DNA of 32,213 bases from an uncultured Anaeroplasma sp. (GCA_934216145.1 CAKQBG010000018.1:1-32213); one strand, 5' to 3'. Shown: positions 1-7,150, counted from the first letter of the stretch. The notes: a model not told the origin generated them from the sequence alone. Program-made: numbers and translations.

Positions 1-63
1 TTAATTACTTTAGTAATTAAATTTGAAGAAAATATTTGTTAATTTTAAATTTTGGGGTGTTAA

Positions 64-141
64 ATCCTAAATATGGGTAAGGCTTCAGATTATGTTAATG
101 GCTTTACATTAGCTGTTGATGGTGGATGGCTTGCAAGATAA
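64..141 (+). pseudogene. 3' remnant of an SDR oxidoreductase (KduD-like)
   Basis: An in-frame stretch ending in TAA encodes a peptide that from residue 4 reads MGKASDYVNGFTLAVDGGWL, followed by Ala-Arg. SDYVNG..L.VDGGWLAR is the characteristic extreme C-terminus of classical short-chain dehydrogenases of the KduD / gluconate-5-dehydrogenase / 3-oxoacyl-ACP-reductase type. A TAA at 61-63 closes the frame just upstream, and bases 1-60 show no SDR-like sequence in any frame. Only the last 22 or so of about 250 residues survive. A strong promoter for the next gene starts immediately after it. The family assignment is by motif memory; the truncation is directly visible. Confidence 0.7.
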
Positions 142-144
142 TAT

Positions 145-173
145 TTGAAACATTTATAAATACGTGCTATAAT
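145..173 (+). promoter_or_regulatory. Sigma-A promoter for the gene at 202
   Basis: TTGAAA at 145-150, a 17-bp spacer, and TATAAT at 168-173 preceded by TGC (extended -10). It lies 28 bp upstream of the ATG at 202. Confidence 0.75.
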
Positions 174-201
174 ACTAATAGAAAAAAAGTGGGTGATTTA
201 T

Positions 202-678
202 ATGACAGTTGAAGAGATGATTAAGCTTTTAGGAGTTAAGACTCAAAGTGAGGAATCTATTGATTTATGTTATAAGATGGATTTAGAAGCTTTTCATATG
301 CTAGAAAAAAATGAGAATAAGTCTTATAAGAAGGAAATTGATGATTTTACAGATGTATATAAATACCTAATGGATAAGCTTGGCTATAAGAAATTAGCAT
401 CAAGAGAAAAAGAACTCATTAGGGACAGACTTAAGGAAATATCTTATAAGGATATTGATGAGGATTACAGAAATACTTATTTCCATGGTCTTGAAAGAAC
501 TCTTTTAAGATTTGGTAGATATGATTTAATAATTTATTCTGATAGAGATGCTAGACATAAGCTAGCTTATATCTATGAAATGTCAAAGCAATATGATAAG
601 GCTATTGCGATATACACTATTCTTAAAGAAAATGAAAGAGTAGATATTTGCAAAGAAAAGCAATTGAATAATAAATAA
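202..678 (+). CDS. Hypothetical protein with TPR-like C-terminus
   Basis: A 158-aa cytoplasmic, charged, helical protein with no signal peptide or membrane segment. I do not recognise the family. Residues about 116-144 (DARHKLAYIYEMSKQYDKAI and onward) resemble one tetratricopeptide repeat: small residues and aromatics sit at TPR spacing and are followed by an 'xxYDKAIxxY' second helix. The start is taken as the ATG at 202, because GGGTG at 191-195 is a Shine-Dalgarno-like site 6 bp upstream. A GTG at 193 is in frame but would put the start inside that site. The gene is monocistronic, with its own promoter and a terminator directly after it. The function is unknown; a scaffold or interaction role is only a guess from the TPR-like helix pair. 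Confidence 0.7.
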   Translation: MTVEEMIKLLGVKTQSEESIDLCYKMDLEAFHMLEKNENKSYKKEIDDFTDVYKYLMDKLGYKKLASREKELIRDRLKEISYKDIDEDYRNTYFHGLERTLLRFGRYDLIIYSDRDARHKLAYIYEMSKQYDKAIAIYTILKENERVDICKEKQLNNK

Positions 679-682
679 TAAG

Positions 683-704
683 AATCCCTTCCTGGGATTT
701 TTTT
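683..704 (+). terminator. Intrinsic terminator
   Basis: The stem AATCCC/GGGATT (683-688 and 694-699), with loop TTCCT, runs into a T tract at 698-704, just after the stop codon of the gene at 202. Confidence 0.85.
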
Positions 705-722
705 AATTATTTTTGATTTTCC

Positions 723-751
723 TTTATTGAAATATCAATATTTGCTATAAT
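723..751 (+). promoter_or_regulatory. Extended -10 promoter for the 782-2702 pair
   Basis: TGC-TATAAT at 743-751 is a perfect extended -10. The hexamer at the right -35 distance (TTTATT, 723-728) is weak. A TTGAAA at 727 is only 13 bp from the -10 and so is not a usable -35. The ribosome site TTGGAGG lies just before the ATG at 782. Confidence 0.6.
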
Positions 752-781
752 AGTGGTAAATTTGAATTTGGAGGTATTCTC

Positions 782-1993
782 ATGGATAATATTAATCAAC
801 CCTTAAGTATAAGGGCTAATGATCCTGATTTAAATATTGAAATAGATATTATACCTAGTAAGGATAAAGTATTGAATCAGCAATTAACTGATTTGAAAAG
901 CGAAATTAATATTTTAGATAATAAAATTAATAAATTAGAATCACATGCTGATATGGCTGATTATTTAGTTGCAGTTGGTTGTGGATTCGTTTCGGGAATG
1001 GTTGATGCGTTATTTGGGAATTCTTTTTCTATTAATAGTGGATCTAATGATGCGAAGCTATTATTAAGTAATAGTATTAGCGAAAATATTAATAATGGCT
1101 CATCTATTACTGATAGTGTTAGCAGAGGTGTAGTAGATTGGAATTCAAAAATGCTAAAATCAATTAGCTTAAATCCTAATGCGCCTATTAAAGGTGTTCC
1201 CTCTAATATTAGTTCTAACTTAGCTGAGCTAGCTAGTCTTAAGCCATTTCAAAGTAAGAATAGTATTACTGAATTTTCTAAGCTTACGAATGAAATATTA
1301 GAGGAAAATAAGGGAAGCTTTCTTGGTATTGAGAATTATAATGATAAGCTTATTAAACTTGGTAATAAGTGTATTCCAGTTTTATTGAATGAGATTTTAG
1401 TTAGAACCTATTATTTTATTAGAAGATTAATTATGGTAATAAAGGATAATAAAATAAAGAGTATTAAGGAATTAAATAAGGATTTAATTAAGAAGACTAT
1501 TCCTTTTAACAATAGAACTATAGTGAGAATGATGAGTGTTTCTACCTCTATAATGACCGCAATTGATTTAGGAGCTTCTTGTCTTGAGGCTTCTATTAGT
1601 AGTCCTATTGGGATGAGCTTTTCTAGTAAGTTTATATTAAATATTAATTTTATTGGAATTGGTAGAACAGCTGTTGCGGTAACTACTGATGCTGTTATGG
1701 GTGTAAAGCTTCATAATAGTAGAAAAAATAGAATGAAACTTATGAATGAATATAATTCTTTAGTTAATAAGAGTATTTTCTATAAGCAGGGTGATATGTG
1801 GGTTAATGCTATTAACGTTGATTCTGCGATTAATTCTAGTGCTGATATGGCTATAAAGGCTAGTGATACTCTTAAGGATGCTATTAGCTCAAATAAGGAT
1901 GATTTAAGGAATATAGGAAAGAATTCTAAGAAGCTTGATGTGAATAATCCAGGCTTAAAGGATGAGATTAAGGATATAATTGATTGGGAGTGA
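782..1993 (+). CDS. Uncharacterised 403-aa protein with hydrophobic segments, first gene of a pair
   Basis: There is no signal peptide. The order is: a short coiled segment (about 30-55, QLTDLKSEINILDNKINKL); a glycine-rich hydrophobic stretch at 58-79 (ADYLVAVGCGFVSGMVDALF); a Ser/Asn-rich middle; an aromatic/basic segment at about 196-220 (LLNEILVRTYYFIRRLIMVI); the block PFNNRTIVRMMSVSTSIMTA (241-260) followed by IDLG; and a second hydrophobic stretch at 283-306 containing NFIGIGRTAVAV. From memory, these blocks (G-rich helix near the N-terminus, VRxxYFIRR, PFNNRTIxRM, GxGRxAVA) recur in an unnamed protein family of gut Bacillota; I cannot verify this here. The stop codon lies 4 bp before the next ATG, and the downstream ribosome site sits inside this gene's 3' end, so the two are translationally linked. 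The function is unknown. A membrane-acting effector or membrane-associated structural role are both possible. Confidence 0.8.
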   Translation: MDNINQPLSIRANDPDLNIEIDIIPSKDKVLNQQLTDLKSEINILDNKINKLESHADMADYLVAVGCGFVSGMVDALFGNSFSINSGSNDAKLLLSNSISENINNGSSITDSVSRGVVDWNSKMLKSISLNPNAPIKGVPSNISSNLAELASLKPFQSKNSITEFSKLTNEILEENKGSFLGIENYNDKLIKLGNKCIPVLLNEILVRTYYFIRRLIMVIKDNKIKSIKELNKDLIKKTIPFNNRTIVRMMSVSTSIMTAIDLGASCLEASISSPIGMSFSSKFILNINFIGIGRTAVAVTTDAVMGVKLHNSRKNRMKLMNEYNSLVNKSIFYKQGDMWVNAINVDSAINSSADMAIKASDTLKDAISSNKDDLRNIGKNSKKLDVNNPGLKDEIKDIIDWE

Positions 1994-1997
1994 AACT

Positions 1998-2702
1998 ATG
2001 GAGGATGAGAAAATAGATTCTTTAGTAATGCAAGTAGATGAAAAGGATGTACCTTCACTTATTCAGGGGCAATTTACTATAATGAGTGATTTAAAGAAGA
2101 ATCTTGAGGTTGTTAAGCAAAAGGCAATCGATGCGGATATTCAAGCTCAAAAGGCTAAGGATCAAAAAACAGGTTTCTTTAAAATGAAGGGTACTATTGA
2201 ATCTATTCAGGAAACTCAAATATCTTTATCTGAGGCTACTATGCAAAATGCTTTAGCTTTAGAGAAAACATTTGAATATCAACAAAGGTTAGCTGAAATT
2301 ACTAAGTATTTATTTGAATTAGGTATTACTAATATTACGATGAATAGATGTGTTGTTCAAGAGCTAGAAATGAGATTGAATAATGCTTCTGAAGAGGAAA
2401 TAGATGAGATGGCTAGAAATGAGCTTAAGGATGTTGTTAAAAAGCTTAAGGCTCAGGAGGATATATCTAAAAAACAAACAGATTTATCTATTAAGCTTAA
2501 GGAGGCTTATTCTAGAATATTAGAGCTTGAGAATAGGGATAATAATAAGAATTCAATAATTGAAGAATTAAAAAATAATTTAGATAATTCTAATAATAGT
2601 ATTAATAAGCTTAAATTTAATTTTAAGATTACTTTAGGAGCTTCTATAGGGTTCGGTATTATTTCTATTATAGCTTTAATTTTAGCTATAATTGGAATTT
2701 AA
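1998..2702 (+). CDS. Coiled-coil protein with C-terminal membrane anchor, second gene of a pair
   Basis: A 234-aa protein. The start is the ATG at 1998, with GGGAG at 1986-1990 at proper spacing; an in-frame TTG at 1980 has no ribosome site. Residues about 30-205 are almost entirely charged alpha helix with heptad character. A conserved-looking core runs FEYQQRLAEITKYLFELGIT (93-112) then NI.MNR.VVQELEMRL..ASEEE, followed by VVKKLKAQEDISKKQ (147-161). One transmembrane helix (about 211-233) closes the protein, giving a tail-anchored layout with the coil in the cytoplasm. From memory, the core resembles an uncharacterised coiled-coil family that accompanies proteins like the preceding one. This suggests a fixed two-component membrane module whose biochemical role is not known. 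Confidence 0.8.
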   Translation: MEDEKIDSLVMQVDEKDVPSLIQGQFTIMSDLKKNLEVVKQKAIDADIQAQKAKDQKTGFFKMKGTIESIQETQISLSEATMQNALALEKTFEYQQRLAEITKYLFELGITNITMNRCVVQELEMRLNNASEEEIDEMARNELKDVVKKLKAQEDISKKQTDLSIKLKEAYSRILELENRDNNKNSIIEELKNNLDNSNNSINKLKFNFKITLGASIGFGIISIIALILAIIGI

Positions 2703-2764
2703 TTTGTATTAAGTTTTGATAAAATATTTATTAATAATATTATATTATTCTTATGGTGATTAAT

Positions 2765-2989
2765 TTGAAGAATAAAAGAATAATTATAGTATTTTTAATT
2801 GTATTAGTTATTGGTTCTATTATTTTTATATCAAATGATAGCTCTTTAAATGATGAATCCTATTATGTAGAGGCAAATGGTAATGTTTTTATTTATATTG
2901 CGAAGCTTTGTGATAGTGGTTGTTATCATATATCTAGCTTTTTATTAGGAGGATTAGAGAATTTCTTTGGTAATTTAATAGGTGATTAA
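2765..2989 (+). CDS. Small single-pass membrane protein, hypothetical
   Basis: A 74-aa protein if started at the TTG at 2765 (MKNKRIIIVFLIVLVIGSII...). GGTG at 2755-2758 gives Shine-Dalgarno spacing to that TTG, mirroring GGGTG before the gene at 202. The in-frame ATG at 2753 (78 aa) has no ribosome site. Basic residues followed by a hydrophobic helix (about 5-22) form a signal anchor. The short extracytoplasmic tail has two Cys close together (CDSGC). A weak promoter, TTGATA 2716-2721 / TATTAT 2738-2743 with 16-bp spacing, may drive it. The family is not recognised. It may belong functionally to the preceding pair, but a 62-bp gap and its own promoter argue for independent expression. Confidence 0.6.
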   Translation: MKNKRIIIVFLIVLVIGSIIFISNDSSLNDESYYVEANGNVFIYIAKLCDSGCYHISSFLLGGLENFFGNLIGD

Positions 2990-2997
2990 ATATTTAT

Positions 2998-3026
2998 TTG
3001 TTTTTGATTAGTATATTTGTTATAAT
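2998..3026 (+). promoter_or_regulatory. Promoter of pgsA
   Basis: TTGTTT at 2998-3003, a 17-bp spacer, and TATAAT at 3021-3026 with an extended TGT just before it. It lies 17 bp upstream of the pgsA ATG, so the leader would be very short. Confidence 0.6.
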
Positions 3027-3043
3027 GTTTAAGAGGTAGAAAA

Positions 3044-3652
3044 ATGGAAAAAAAAGAAAGACATGGAATGACACTTCCCAATAAGCTTACTTTATTACGA
3101 ATATTAATTATTCCAATCATGGTGGTTTTATTTTATATTACTCCATTAAGAAGTAATGCTTTTTTAGGTGTTAGTTATTTATATTTAATTGAATTTGTAT
3201 TATTCGCTCTTGCGTCTATTACTGATTTTTTAGATGGTAATATTGCTAGAAAATATAATTTAGTAACTACATTTGGTAAATTTTTAGATCCATTAGCTGA
3301 TAAGCTATTAGTATTTACAGCTATGGTTATTTTTATGGCTGATGGTGTTAGTTATAATGGTGTTGAGCTATTACCATTATGGGTTTTTATTATTATGCTA
3401 ATTAGAGAGTTCGGTGTAAGTGGTATTCGTATGCTAGCCTCTAGTAAGGGTGAGGTTATAGCTGCAGGTAAGATGGGTAAGATTAAGACATTTACTACTA
3501 TGATTGCGTTATGTATTTCATTCTTTGTTGGAATTCACGCAGTTGTATTTTGGATTGCTTATGTGTTAATTATGGTATCATGCTTATTAACTATAATTTC
3601 AGGAATTGAGTATTTTTATAATAGTAGAAAAATAATTTTTGAATCTTTTTAA
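3044..3652 (+). CDS. pgsA: CDP-diacylglycerol--glycerol-3-phosphate 3-phosphatidyltransferase
   Basis: A 202-aa integral membrane enzyme that joins CDP-diacylglycerol and glycerol-3-phosphate to give phosphatidylglycerophosphate, the first committed step to phosphatidylglycerol and cardiolipin. The full CDP-alcohol phosphotransferase signature D-G-x2-A-R-x8-G-x3-D-x3-D is present: D64 G65, A68 R69, G78, D82, D86. Several hydrophobic helices surround it (about 20-33, 44-62, 102-120, 145-190), and the length is normal. NKLTLLRILIIP near the N-terminus is also typical. The ribosome site AAGAGG precedes the ATG. Its position directly before recA is a familiar Bacillota arrangement, although cinA, often found between them, is absent here. 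Confidence 0.96.
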   Translation: MEKKERHGMTLPNKLTLLRILIIPIMVVLFYITPLRSNAFLGVSYLYLIEFVLFALASITDFLDGNIARKYNLVTTFGKFLDPLADKLLVFTAMVIFMADGVSYNGVELLPLWVFIIMLIREFGVSGIRMLASSKGEVIAAGKMGKIKTFTTMIALCISFFVGIHAVVFWIAYVLIMVSCLLTIISGIEYFYNSRKIIFESF

Positions 3653-3710
3653 AAAAAAACGAAAAAAAATGATTTTTTTTGACTATTATTATATTGGAGG
3701 TGTATTTTAA

Positions 3711-4697
3711 ATGGCAGAAAGCACAAGAGAACAGGCTTTAGAGAATGCATTAAAACAAATTGAAAAGGAATTTGGTAAGGGTGCAGTAATGAGATTAGGT
3801 GATGAGGTTGATAGGAAGATTGATGTCATTCCTTCAGGATCAATATCACTTGATAGAGCCTTAGGAGTAGGTGGTTATCCTAAGGGTAGAATAATTGAAA
3901 TGTATGGTCCTGAATCATCAGGTAAAACCACTTTTGCATTACATGCAATTGCGAGTGCTCAAAAAGCTGGAGGATATGCAGCGTTTATAGATGCAGAGCA
4001 TGCGTTAGATCCAGTATATGCTAAAAATTTGGGAGTGGATATTTCTAATTTGATTTTATCTCAGCCAGATAGTGGTGAGCAAGCTTTAGATATTGCTAGA
4101 GCGTTAATTGAATCAGGTAGTGTTGATATTATCGTTATTGACTCTGTTGCAGCATTAGTACCAGAAGCAGAATTAAATGGAGATATGGGCGATAATCATG
4201 TAGGTTTGCATGCAAGATTAATGTCTCAAGCTATGAGAACTTTATCAGGTATTATTAGTAAAACAAATTGTGTTGCGATATTCATTAACCAAATAAGAGA
4301 AAAGGTTGGTGTAATGTTTGGTAATCCTGAAACTACTACTGGTGGTAGAGCTTTAAAATTTTTCTCATCTGTAAGAATGGAAATTAGAAAGGGAGAAACT
4401 ATTAAGGATGGTACTAATATTTTAGGTAATAGAGCTAATATAAAAATTGTTAAGAATAAGGTAGCTCCACCATTTAAAACAGCTGAGGTTGATATTATTT
4501 ATGGACAAGGTATATCAAAAACAGGTGAGCTTGTTGATCTAGCTGTTGAACTAGGTATTATTAATAAGGCTGGCGCTTGGTTCTCTTATCAAGGCAATAA
4601 GATTGGTCAAGGTAGAGAAAATGCTAAAGAATTTATTAAGAATAATCCGGATGTGGCTTTAGAGATAGAAAATAAAGTTAGAACTGAATTAAAGTAA
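3711..4697 (+). CDS. recA: Recombinase A
   Basis: A 328-aa DNA strand-exchange ATPase for homologous recombination and, by family knowledge, co-protease for LexA-type repressors. The Walker A motif GPESSGKT is at 66-73. The Walker B region ([12 protein letters not shown]), the L1/L2 DNA-binding loops (with [18 protein letters not shown]) and [10 protein letters not shown] are all present. It lacks the longer acidic C-terminal tail of some RecA proteins and ends in ...ENKVRTELK, which is within the normal range. A good ribosome site (TTGGAGGTG) lies 8-15 bp upstream. I see no Bacillus-type SOS box (GAAC-N4-GTTC) in the 58-bp gap after pgsA, which consists mostly of A and T tracts. Confidence 0.98.
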   Translation: MAESTREQALENALKQIEKEFGKGAVMRLGDEVDRKIDVIPSGSISLDRALGVGGYPKGRIIEMYGPESSGKTTFALHAIASAQKAGGYAAFIDAEHALDPVYAKNLGVDISNLILSQPDSGEQALDIARALIESGSVDIIVIDSVAALVPEAELNGDMGDNHVGLHARLMSQAMRTLSGIISKTNCVAIFINQIREKVGVMFGNPETTTGGRALKFFSSVRMEIRKGETIKDGTNILGNRANIKIVKNKVAPPFKTAEVDIIYGQGISKTGELVDLAVELGIINKAGAWFSYQGNKIGQGRENAKEFIKNNPDVALEIENKVRTELK

Positions 4698-4739
4698 TTT
4701 TTTATTAAAATGTATTTTTATTAGAAGGTGAATATATCA

Positions 4740-5063
4740 ATGGATGTTAAAAAAATGGAATCTGAATTTGATGGAGGTCTTTTTCAAAAGATAGGTTGGC
4801 AGATTCTTGGTGGTATTGTTACAGTATGTACACTAGGAATTTGTTATCCTTGGGCTGTTTGTATGATCAAAAACTGGGAGGTTAAGCATACAATAATTGA
4901 AGGAAGAAGACTAGCGTTTGATGGTAAAGCAATTCAATTATTTGCTAATTGGATTAAATGGTTCTTTCTTATTATTATTACTATTGGAATATATGGCTTT
5001 TGGGTTTCTATTAAAATGAAGAAGTGGGTCACAAAGCATACATATTTCGCAGTAGAAAAGTAA
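4740..5063 (+). CDS. DUF898 (YjgN)-like small membrane protein
   Basis: A 107-aa membrane protein. The start is the ATG at 4740, 9 bp after AGAAGGTG (4723-4730); an in-frame GTG at 4728 overlaps that site. It has two hydrophobic segments, about 15-40 (IGWQILGGIVTVCTLGICYP) and 67-90 (LFANWIKWFFLIIITIGIYG). The repeated pattern RRLAFDGKAIQLFANWIKW ... GIYGFWVSIKMKKWVTKHT is typical of DUF898/YjgN-type proteins, whose function is unknown. It follows recA at 42 bp with no clear terminator in between, so read-through from recA is possible. A strong terminator follows the gene. Confidence 0.75.
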   Translation: MDVKKMESEFDGGLFQKIGWQILGGIVTVCTLGICYPWAVCMIKNWEVKHTIIEGRRLAFDGKAIQLFANWIKWFFLIIITIGIYGFWVSIKMKKWVTKHTYFAVEK

Positions 5064-5074
5064 GTGATATTTAT

Positions 5075-5117
5075 AAGGCTATGTAATATTAATTTTATTT
5101 CATAGCCTTTATTTCTT
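5075..5117 (+). terminator. Intrinsic terminator
   Basis: The stem AAGGCTATG / CATAGCCTT (5075-5083 and 5101-5109), with a 17-nt AT-rich loop, is followed by a T-rich tail (TTTATTTCTT). Confidence 0.75.
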
Positions 5118-5196
5118 ATATAAATATATTACAATTGAAATAATTTATAAAAAAGATTAATCCTCTATTATTTTCGGATAAATTAAGCAGTTGTGC

Positions 5197-5225
5197 TTGA
5201 CATTTGTTTTTAATTATTGTAAAAT
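5197..5225 (+). promoter_or_regulatory. Promoter of tRNA-Ser
   Basis: A consensus -35 TTGACA at 5197-5202, a 17-bp spacer, and TAAAAT at 5220-5225. Transcription would start roughly 12-14 nt before the mature tRNA 5' end. Confidence 0.8.
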
Positions 5226-5244
5226 GTAAAGGCATTTGGCAGTT

Positions 5245-5335
5245 GGAGTAATACTCAAGAGGCTCAAGAGGCTTCCCTGCTAAGGAAGTAGACCGGGTAA
5301 CTGGTGCGAGGGTTCGAATCCCTCTTGCTCCGCCA
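5245..5335 (+). tRNA. tRNA-Ser (anticodon GCU)
   Basis: A 91-nt class II tRNA. The acceptor arms GGAGTAA (5245-5251) and TTGCTCC (5325-5331) pair, followed by discriminator G and an encoded CCA (5333-5335). The anticodon stem CTTCC/GGAAG encloses the loop CTGCTAA with anticodon GCT at 5279-5281, which reads AGC/AGU. A long variable arm follows (about 5289-5307), then the T arm GAGGG-TTCGAAT-CCCTC (5308-5324). All serine-tRNA hallmarks are present. A 218-bp direct repeat begins on the last two bases of the CCA. Confidence 0.97.
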
Positions 5336-5552
5336 TATTGAAAGTATAGGTTTGATACTAATTGTGTCAGACCTTTTTTTATTGTAAATAGGAACAGTTA
5401 TCCTTTCCGCTAGCAAACTATAGAGCTTTGTAGAAGTGTCAAATGGCATTTATATGAGGCTCTTTTTCTTTTTAGATATTGCTACGGAACGAAAGCCTCA
5501 TCAACGGGACGATAGGTGTTGCTACGGAACGATTGATATTTTTTATAAAATC
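5334..5552 (+). repeat. 218-bp direct repeat, copy 1
   Basis: It matches 8345-8562 with 9 substitutions and one single-T indel (about 96 percent identity). It begins on the CA of the tRNA CCA. In order it contains: the terminator hairpin; GCTAGC; a stem pair ATGAGGCT (5454-5461) / AGCCTCAT (5494-5501); and two 15-mers [AG]TTGCTACGGAACGA (5478-5492 and 5518-5532) exactly 40 bp apart. Identity stops abruptly after TTTTTTATAAAATC. Confidence 0.9.
5348..5380 (+). terminator. Terminator of tRNA-Ser (in repeat copy 1)
   Basis: An 11-bp stem (5348-5358 with 5364-5374, two G:U pairs) and a TAATT loop, followed by seven T. The identical hairpin recurs at about 8359-8390 in repeat copy 2, where no tRNA precedes it. 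Confidence 0.9.
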
Positions 5553-5731
5553 TCATTTTAAAAGGCTTAATAGTCAAGCAATCTGTCAAAGAAAAATACT
5601 AAATGAAAAAACAAAACGACTTATTGTAAAAGGACAAGGAAATTACGGTTCAGATAAGTGGATTTTTCGAGTTTTTTATGGTAAAATAAATACAAGCATT
5701 TTTGAGTGGATATTTGAACTCTGTTGTATAG

Positions 5732-5845
5732 ATTGCCAAGGCAGAAACCATATCAATTGAAGAAAAAAGATTGAAAGCATACGACTTCAATCTGGTTTTA
5801 GTTGCCGAAGCGATGATAGGAGTGGCGACGCGATTGTTGCTATAG
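5732..5845 (+). pseudogene. Relic C-terminal open frame, unidentified
   Basis: A frame opens directly after a TAG at 5729 and runs 37 codons without a ribosome site: AKAETISIEEKRLKAYDFNL (residues 2-21), then a hydrophobic end ...IGVATRLLL. Its composition looks protein-like and its GC content resembles the arginase-like gene just downstream, but it has no start signal. It is most easily read as the 3' end of a gene lost during assembly of this region. The family is not recognised, and a chance open frame cannot be excluded. The rest of 5553-5903 holds a possible extended -10 (TGG-TAAAAT, 5679-5687) for the downstream gene and nothing else I can support. Confidence 0.3.
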
Positions 5846-5903
5846 CTAGTTTGATATCGCATAAAAATCCAAAAATTATAATTAGAAAAGGAGTGCTTAT
5901 AAA

Positions 5904-6755
5904 ATGAAAACAATTAGATTGCTATACCCAGATCATGTCAGTGGCGGGTTGGACACATATTATTTTGGTGCCAATTTGCTCCAGTATATCTTGCCACAGA
6001 ATCCTAATCAACCGACTATCAAGGTCGAGATATTGCCTCCCGATAACAAGGAAAAAGCAGTAACGAACGGAATCTATTCCGAAGATGAGGTTTTGAAAGG
6101 AATCAAAGACGCACAAAAGAAAATTGCAGCAGAAGAACCTGACAGAATCATTACCATAGGTGGCAATTGCATAGTATCACTTGCTCCTTTTGATTATTTG
6201 CACGGGAAATATGAGAATGTCGGAATTATTTGGATTGATGCACATCCTGATGTGTCCACTGTAAATGATGGTTATCCAAATGCCCATGCAATGGTGCTCG
6301 GTAGTCTTATGGGACATGGGGCTGCGCAACTTTCTTCGCAAATGAAAAACCCAGTATTTAAGCCAGATGAAATTCTCTATGTTGGACTACAACCCCTTCA
6401 CGATTATCAAGAAGCATTTTTGAAAAACATGGGCGTTGATTATAAAGTTCAGAATAAGTCGTTTTTGAGCGACGAGGAAATCATGGCTTTTATGAGACGT
6501 TTCGATCATATCCTCGTTCATTTTGATATCGATGTGTTGGATGAACACCTTTTTCATTCGACCTATTTTGCAAATCCTGAACTTGTCGGTGATGGTTCTA
6601 GCGGAGGAAAGATGACCATGGAAAAGCTGTCAGAAGTGCTTCATTTGATTACAGAAAATAGTAATGTTGTCGGTTTTACTGTGGCTGAGTATCTGCCATT
6701 TGACGAGCAACGATTGAATAAGATGTTTTCAGGGATAAACATTTTCAAAGACTAA
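5904..6755 (+). CDS. Arginase/agmatinase-superfamily protein with variant metal site
   Basis: A 283-aa soluble protein of the ureohydrolase fold. Expected metal-binding motifs are visible: DAHPD at 112-116 (D112, H114, D116) and HFDIDVLDE with D208 and D210, plus the AEYLPFDE segment near E262. The first motif, normally GGDHS with a Mn-ligand His, reads GGNC at 86-89, so Cys replaces that ligand. The N-terminal 80 residues also differ from classic arginases. The superfamily hydrolyses guanidino or amidino groups (arginine, agmatine, formiminoglutamate, guanidinobutyrate). Which substrate applies here, and whether the enzyme is active, cannot be told. The ribosome site AAAAGGAG is at 5885-5892. 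It lies inside the repeat-bounded cassette and looks more GC-rich than flanking genes, consistent with acquisition. Confidence 0.85.
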   Translation: MKTIRLLYPDHVSGGLDTYYFGANLLQYILPQNPNQPTIKVEILPPDNKEKAVTNGIYSEDEVLKGIKDAQKKIAAEEPDRIITIGGNCIVSLAPFDYLHGKYENVGIIWIDAHPDVSTVNDGYPNAHAMVLGSLMGHGAAQLSSQMKNPVFKPDEILYVGLQPLHDYQEAFLKNMGVDYKVQNKSFLSDEEIMAFMRRFDHILVHFDIDVLDEHLFHSTYFANPELVGDGSSGGKMTMEKLSEVLHLITENSNVVGFTVAEYLPFDEQRLNKMFSGINIFKD

Positions 6756-6877
6756 CGGATTTCAAATAATCGGATTGTTTAGGAATCTGTGCGCGAGTTG
6801 CAAAATAAAGACTTTGCACTGGTAAAAGCGAAGTTGAACCATTGTTACTATATTCCTTATTCGACAACTAAACATTC

Positions 6878-6905
6878 ACAAGTCTCCTACTGAGTGGGAG
6901 CTTGT
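6878..6905. other. Strong 12-bp hairpin with bulge, no T tail
   Basis: The arms ACAAG+CTCCTAC (6878-6882, 6884-6890) pair with GTGGGAG+CTTGT (6894-6905) around a TGA triloop, with one bulged T. There is no U run, so it is not a standard terminator. Its shape recalls end hairpins of IS200/IS605-type elements, but no transposase is nearby. A second small hairpin (TGCAAA/TTTGCA, 6799-6818) lies upstream. The 240-bp gap 6756-6996 holds no gene. Confidence 0.5.
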
Positions 6906-6996
6906 TCAACTATACGCTTTATTAAGGATTTATGTTAATTATATTAAATCATGACTATAAAAGTCTGAAATCTTATAAATAAAAAAAGGAGCATGT

Positions 6997-7140
6997 ATGG
7001 ATAAAACAGATATAAATACTAAAAAAATTACAAAAAGAAAAAAACTTTTGATTTATTTCGCTATTGCACTTGGCATTATGGCTATTGCAGGAGTTTTGGG
7101 AGCAATAACGGGAAGACTGATTTTAGATAATATTATTTAG
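6997..7140 (+). CDS. 47-aa single-pass membrane peptide
   Basis: The ATG at 6997 has a clear ribosome site (AAAAAAAGGAG). The peptide has a very basic cytoplasmic N-terminus (KKITKRKKLL) and one hydrophobic helix of about 23 residues (IYFAIALGIMAIAGVLGAIT), ending GRLILDNII. Only 10 bp separate its stop from the ATG of the alpha/beta hydrolase gene, whose ribosome site (TTAGGAG) overlaps this stop codon, so the two are almost certainly cotranscribed. The family is not recognised. It could be a small partner of the membrane-anchored hydrolase. Confidence 0.7.
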   Translation: MDKTDINTKKITKRKKLLIYFAIALGIMAIAGVLGAITGRLILDNII

Positions 7141-7150
7141 GAGTGACAAA

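Noticed and set aside
3653..3710. SOS box or terminator between pgsA and recA
   Set aside because: No GAAC-N4-GTTC is visible, and the A8/T8 fold has no GC pairs, so neither can be supported.
5245..5335. Link between tRNA-Ser(GCU) and the Ser-rich giant proteins that use many AGT/AGC codons
   Set aside because: One such tRNA is essential in any genome and its position 6 kb away has no shown functional meaning.
5479..5760. A 93-codon TTG-started open frame running from the direct repeat to about 5760
   Set aside because: It begins inside the non-coding repeat, has no ribosome site, its repeat part would be out of context in copy 2, and its composition is not protein-like.
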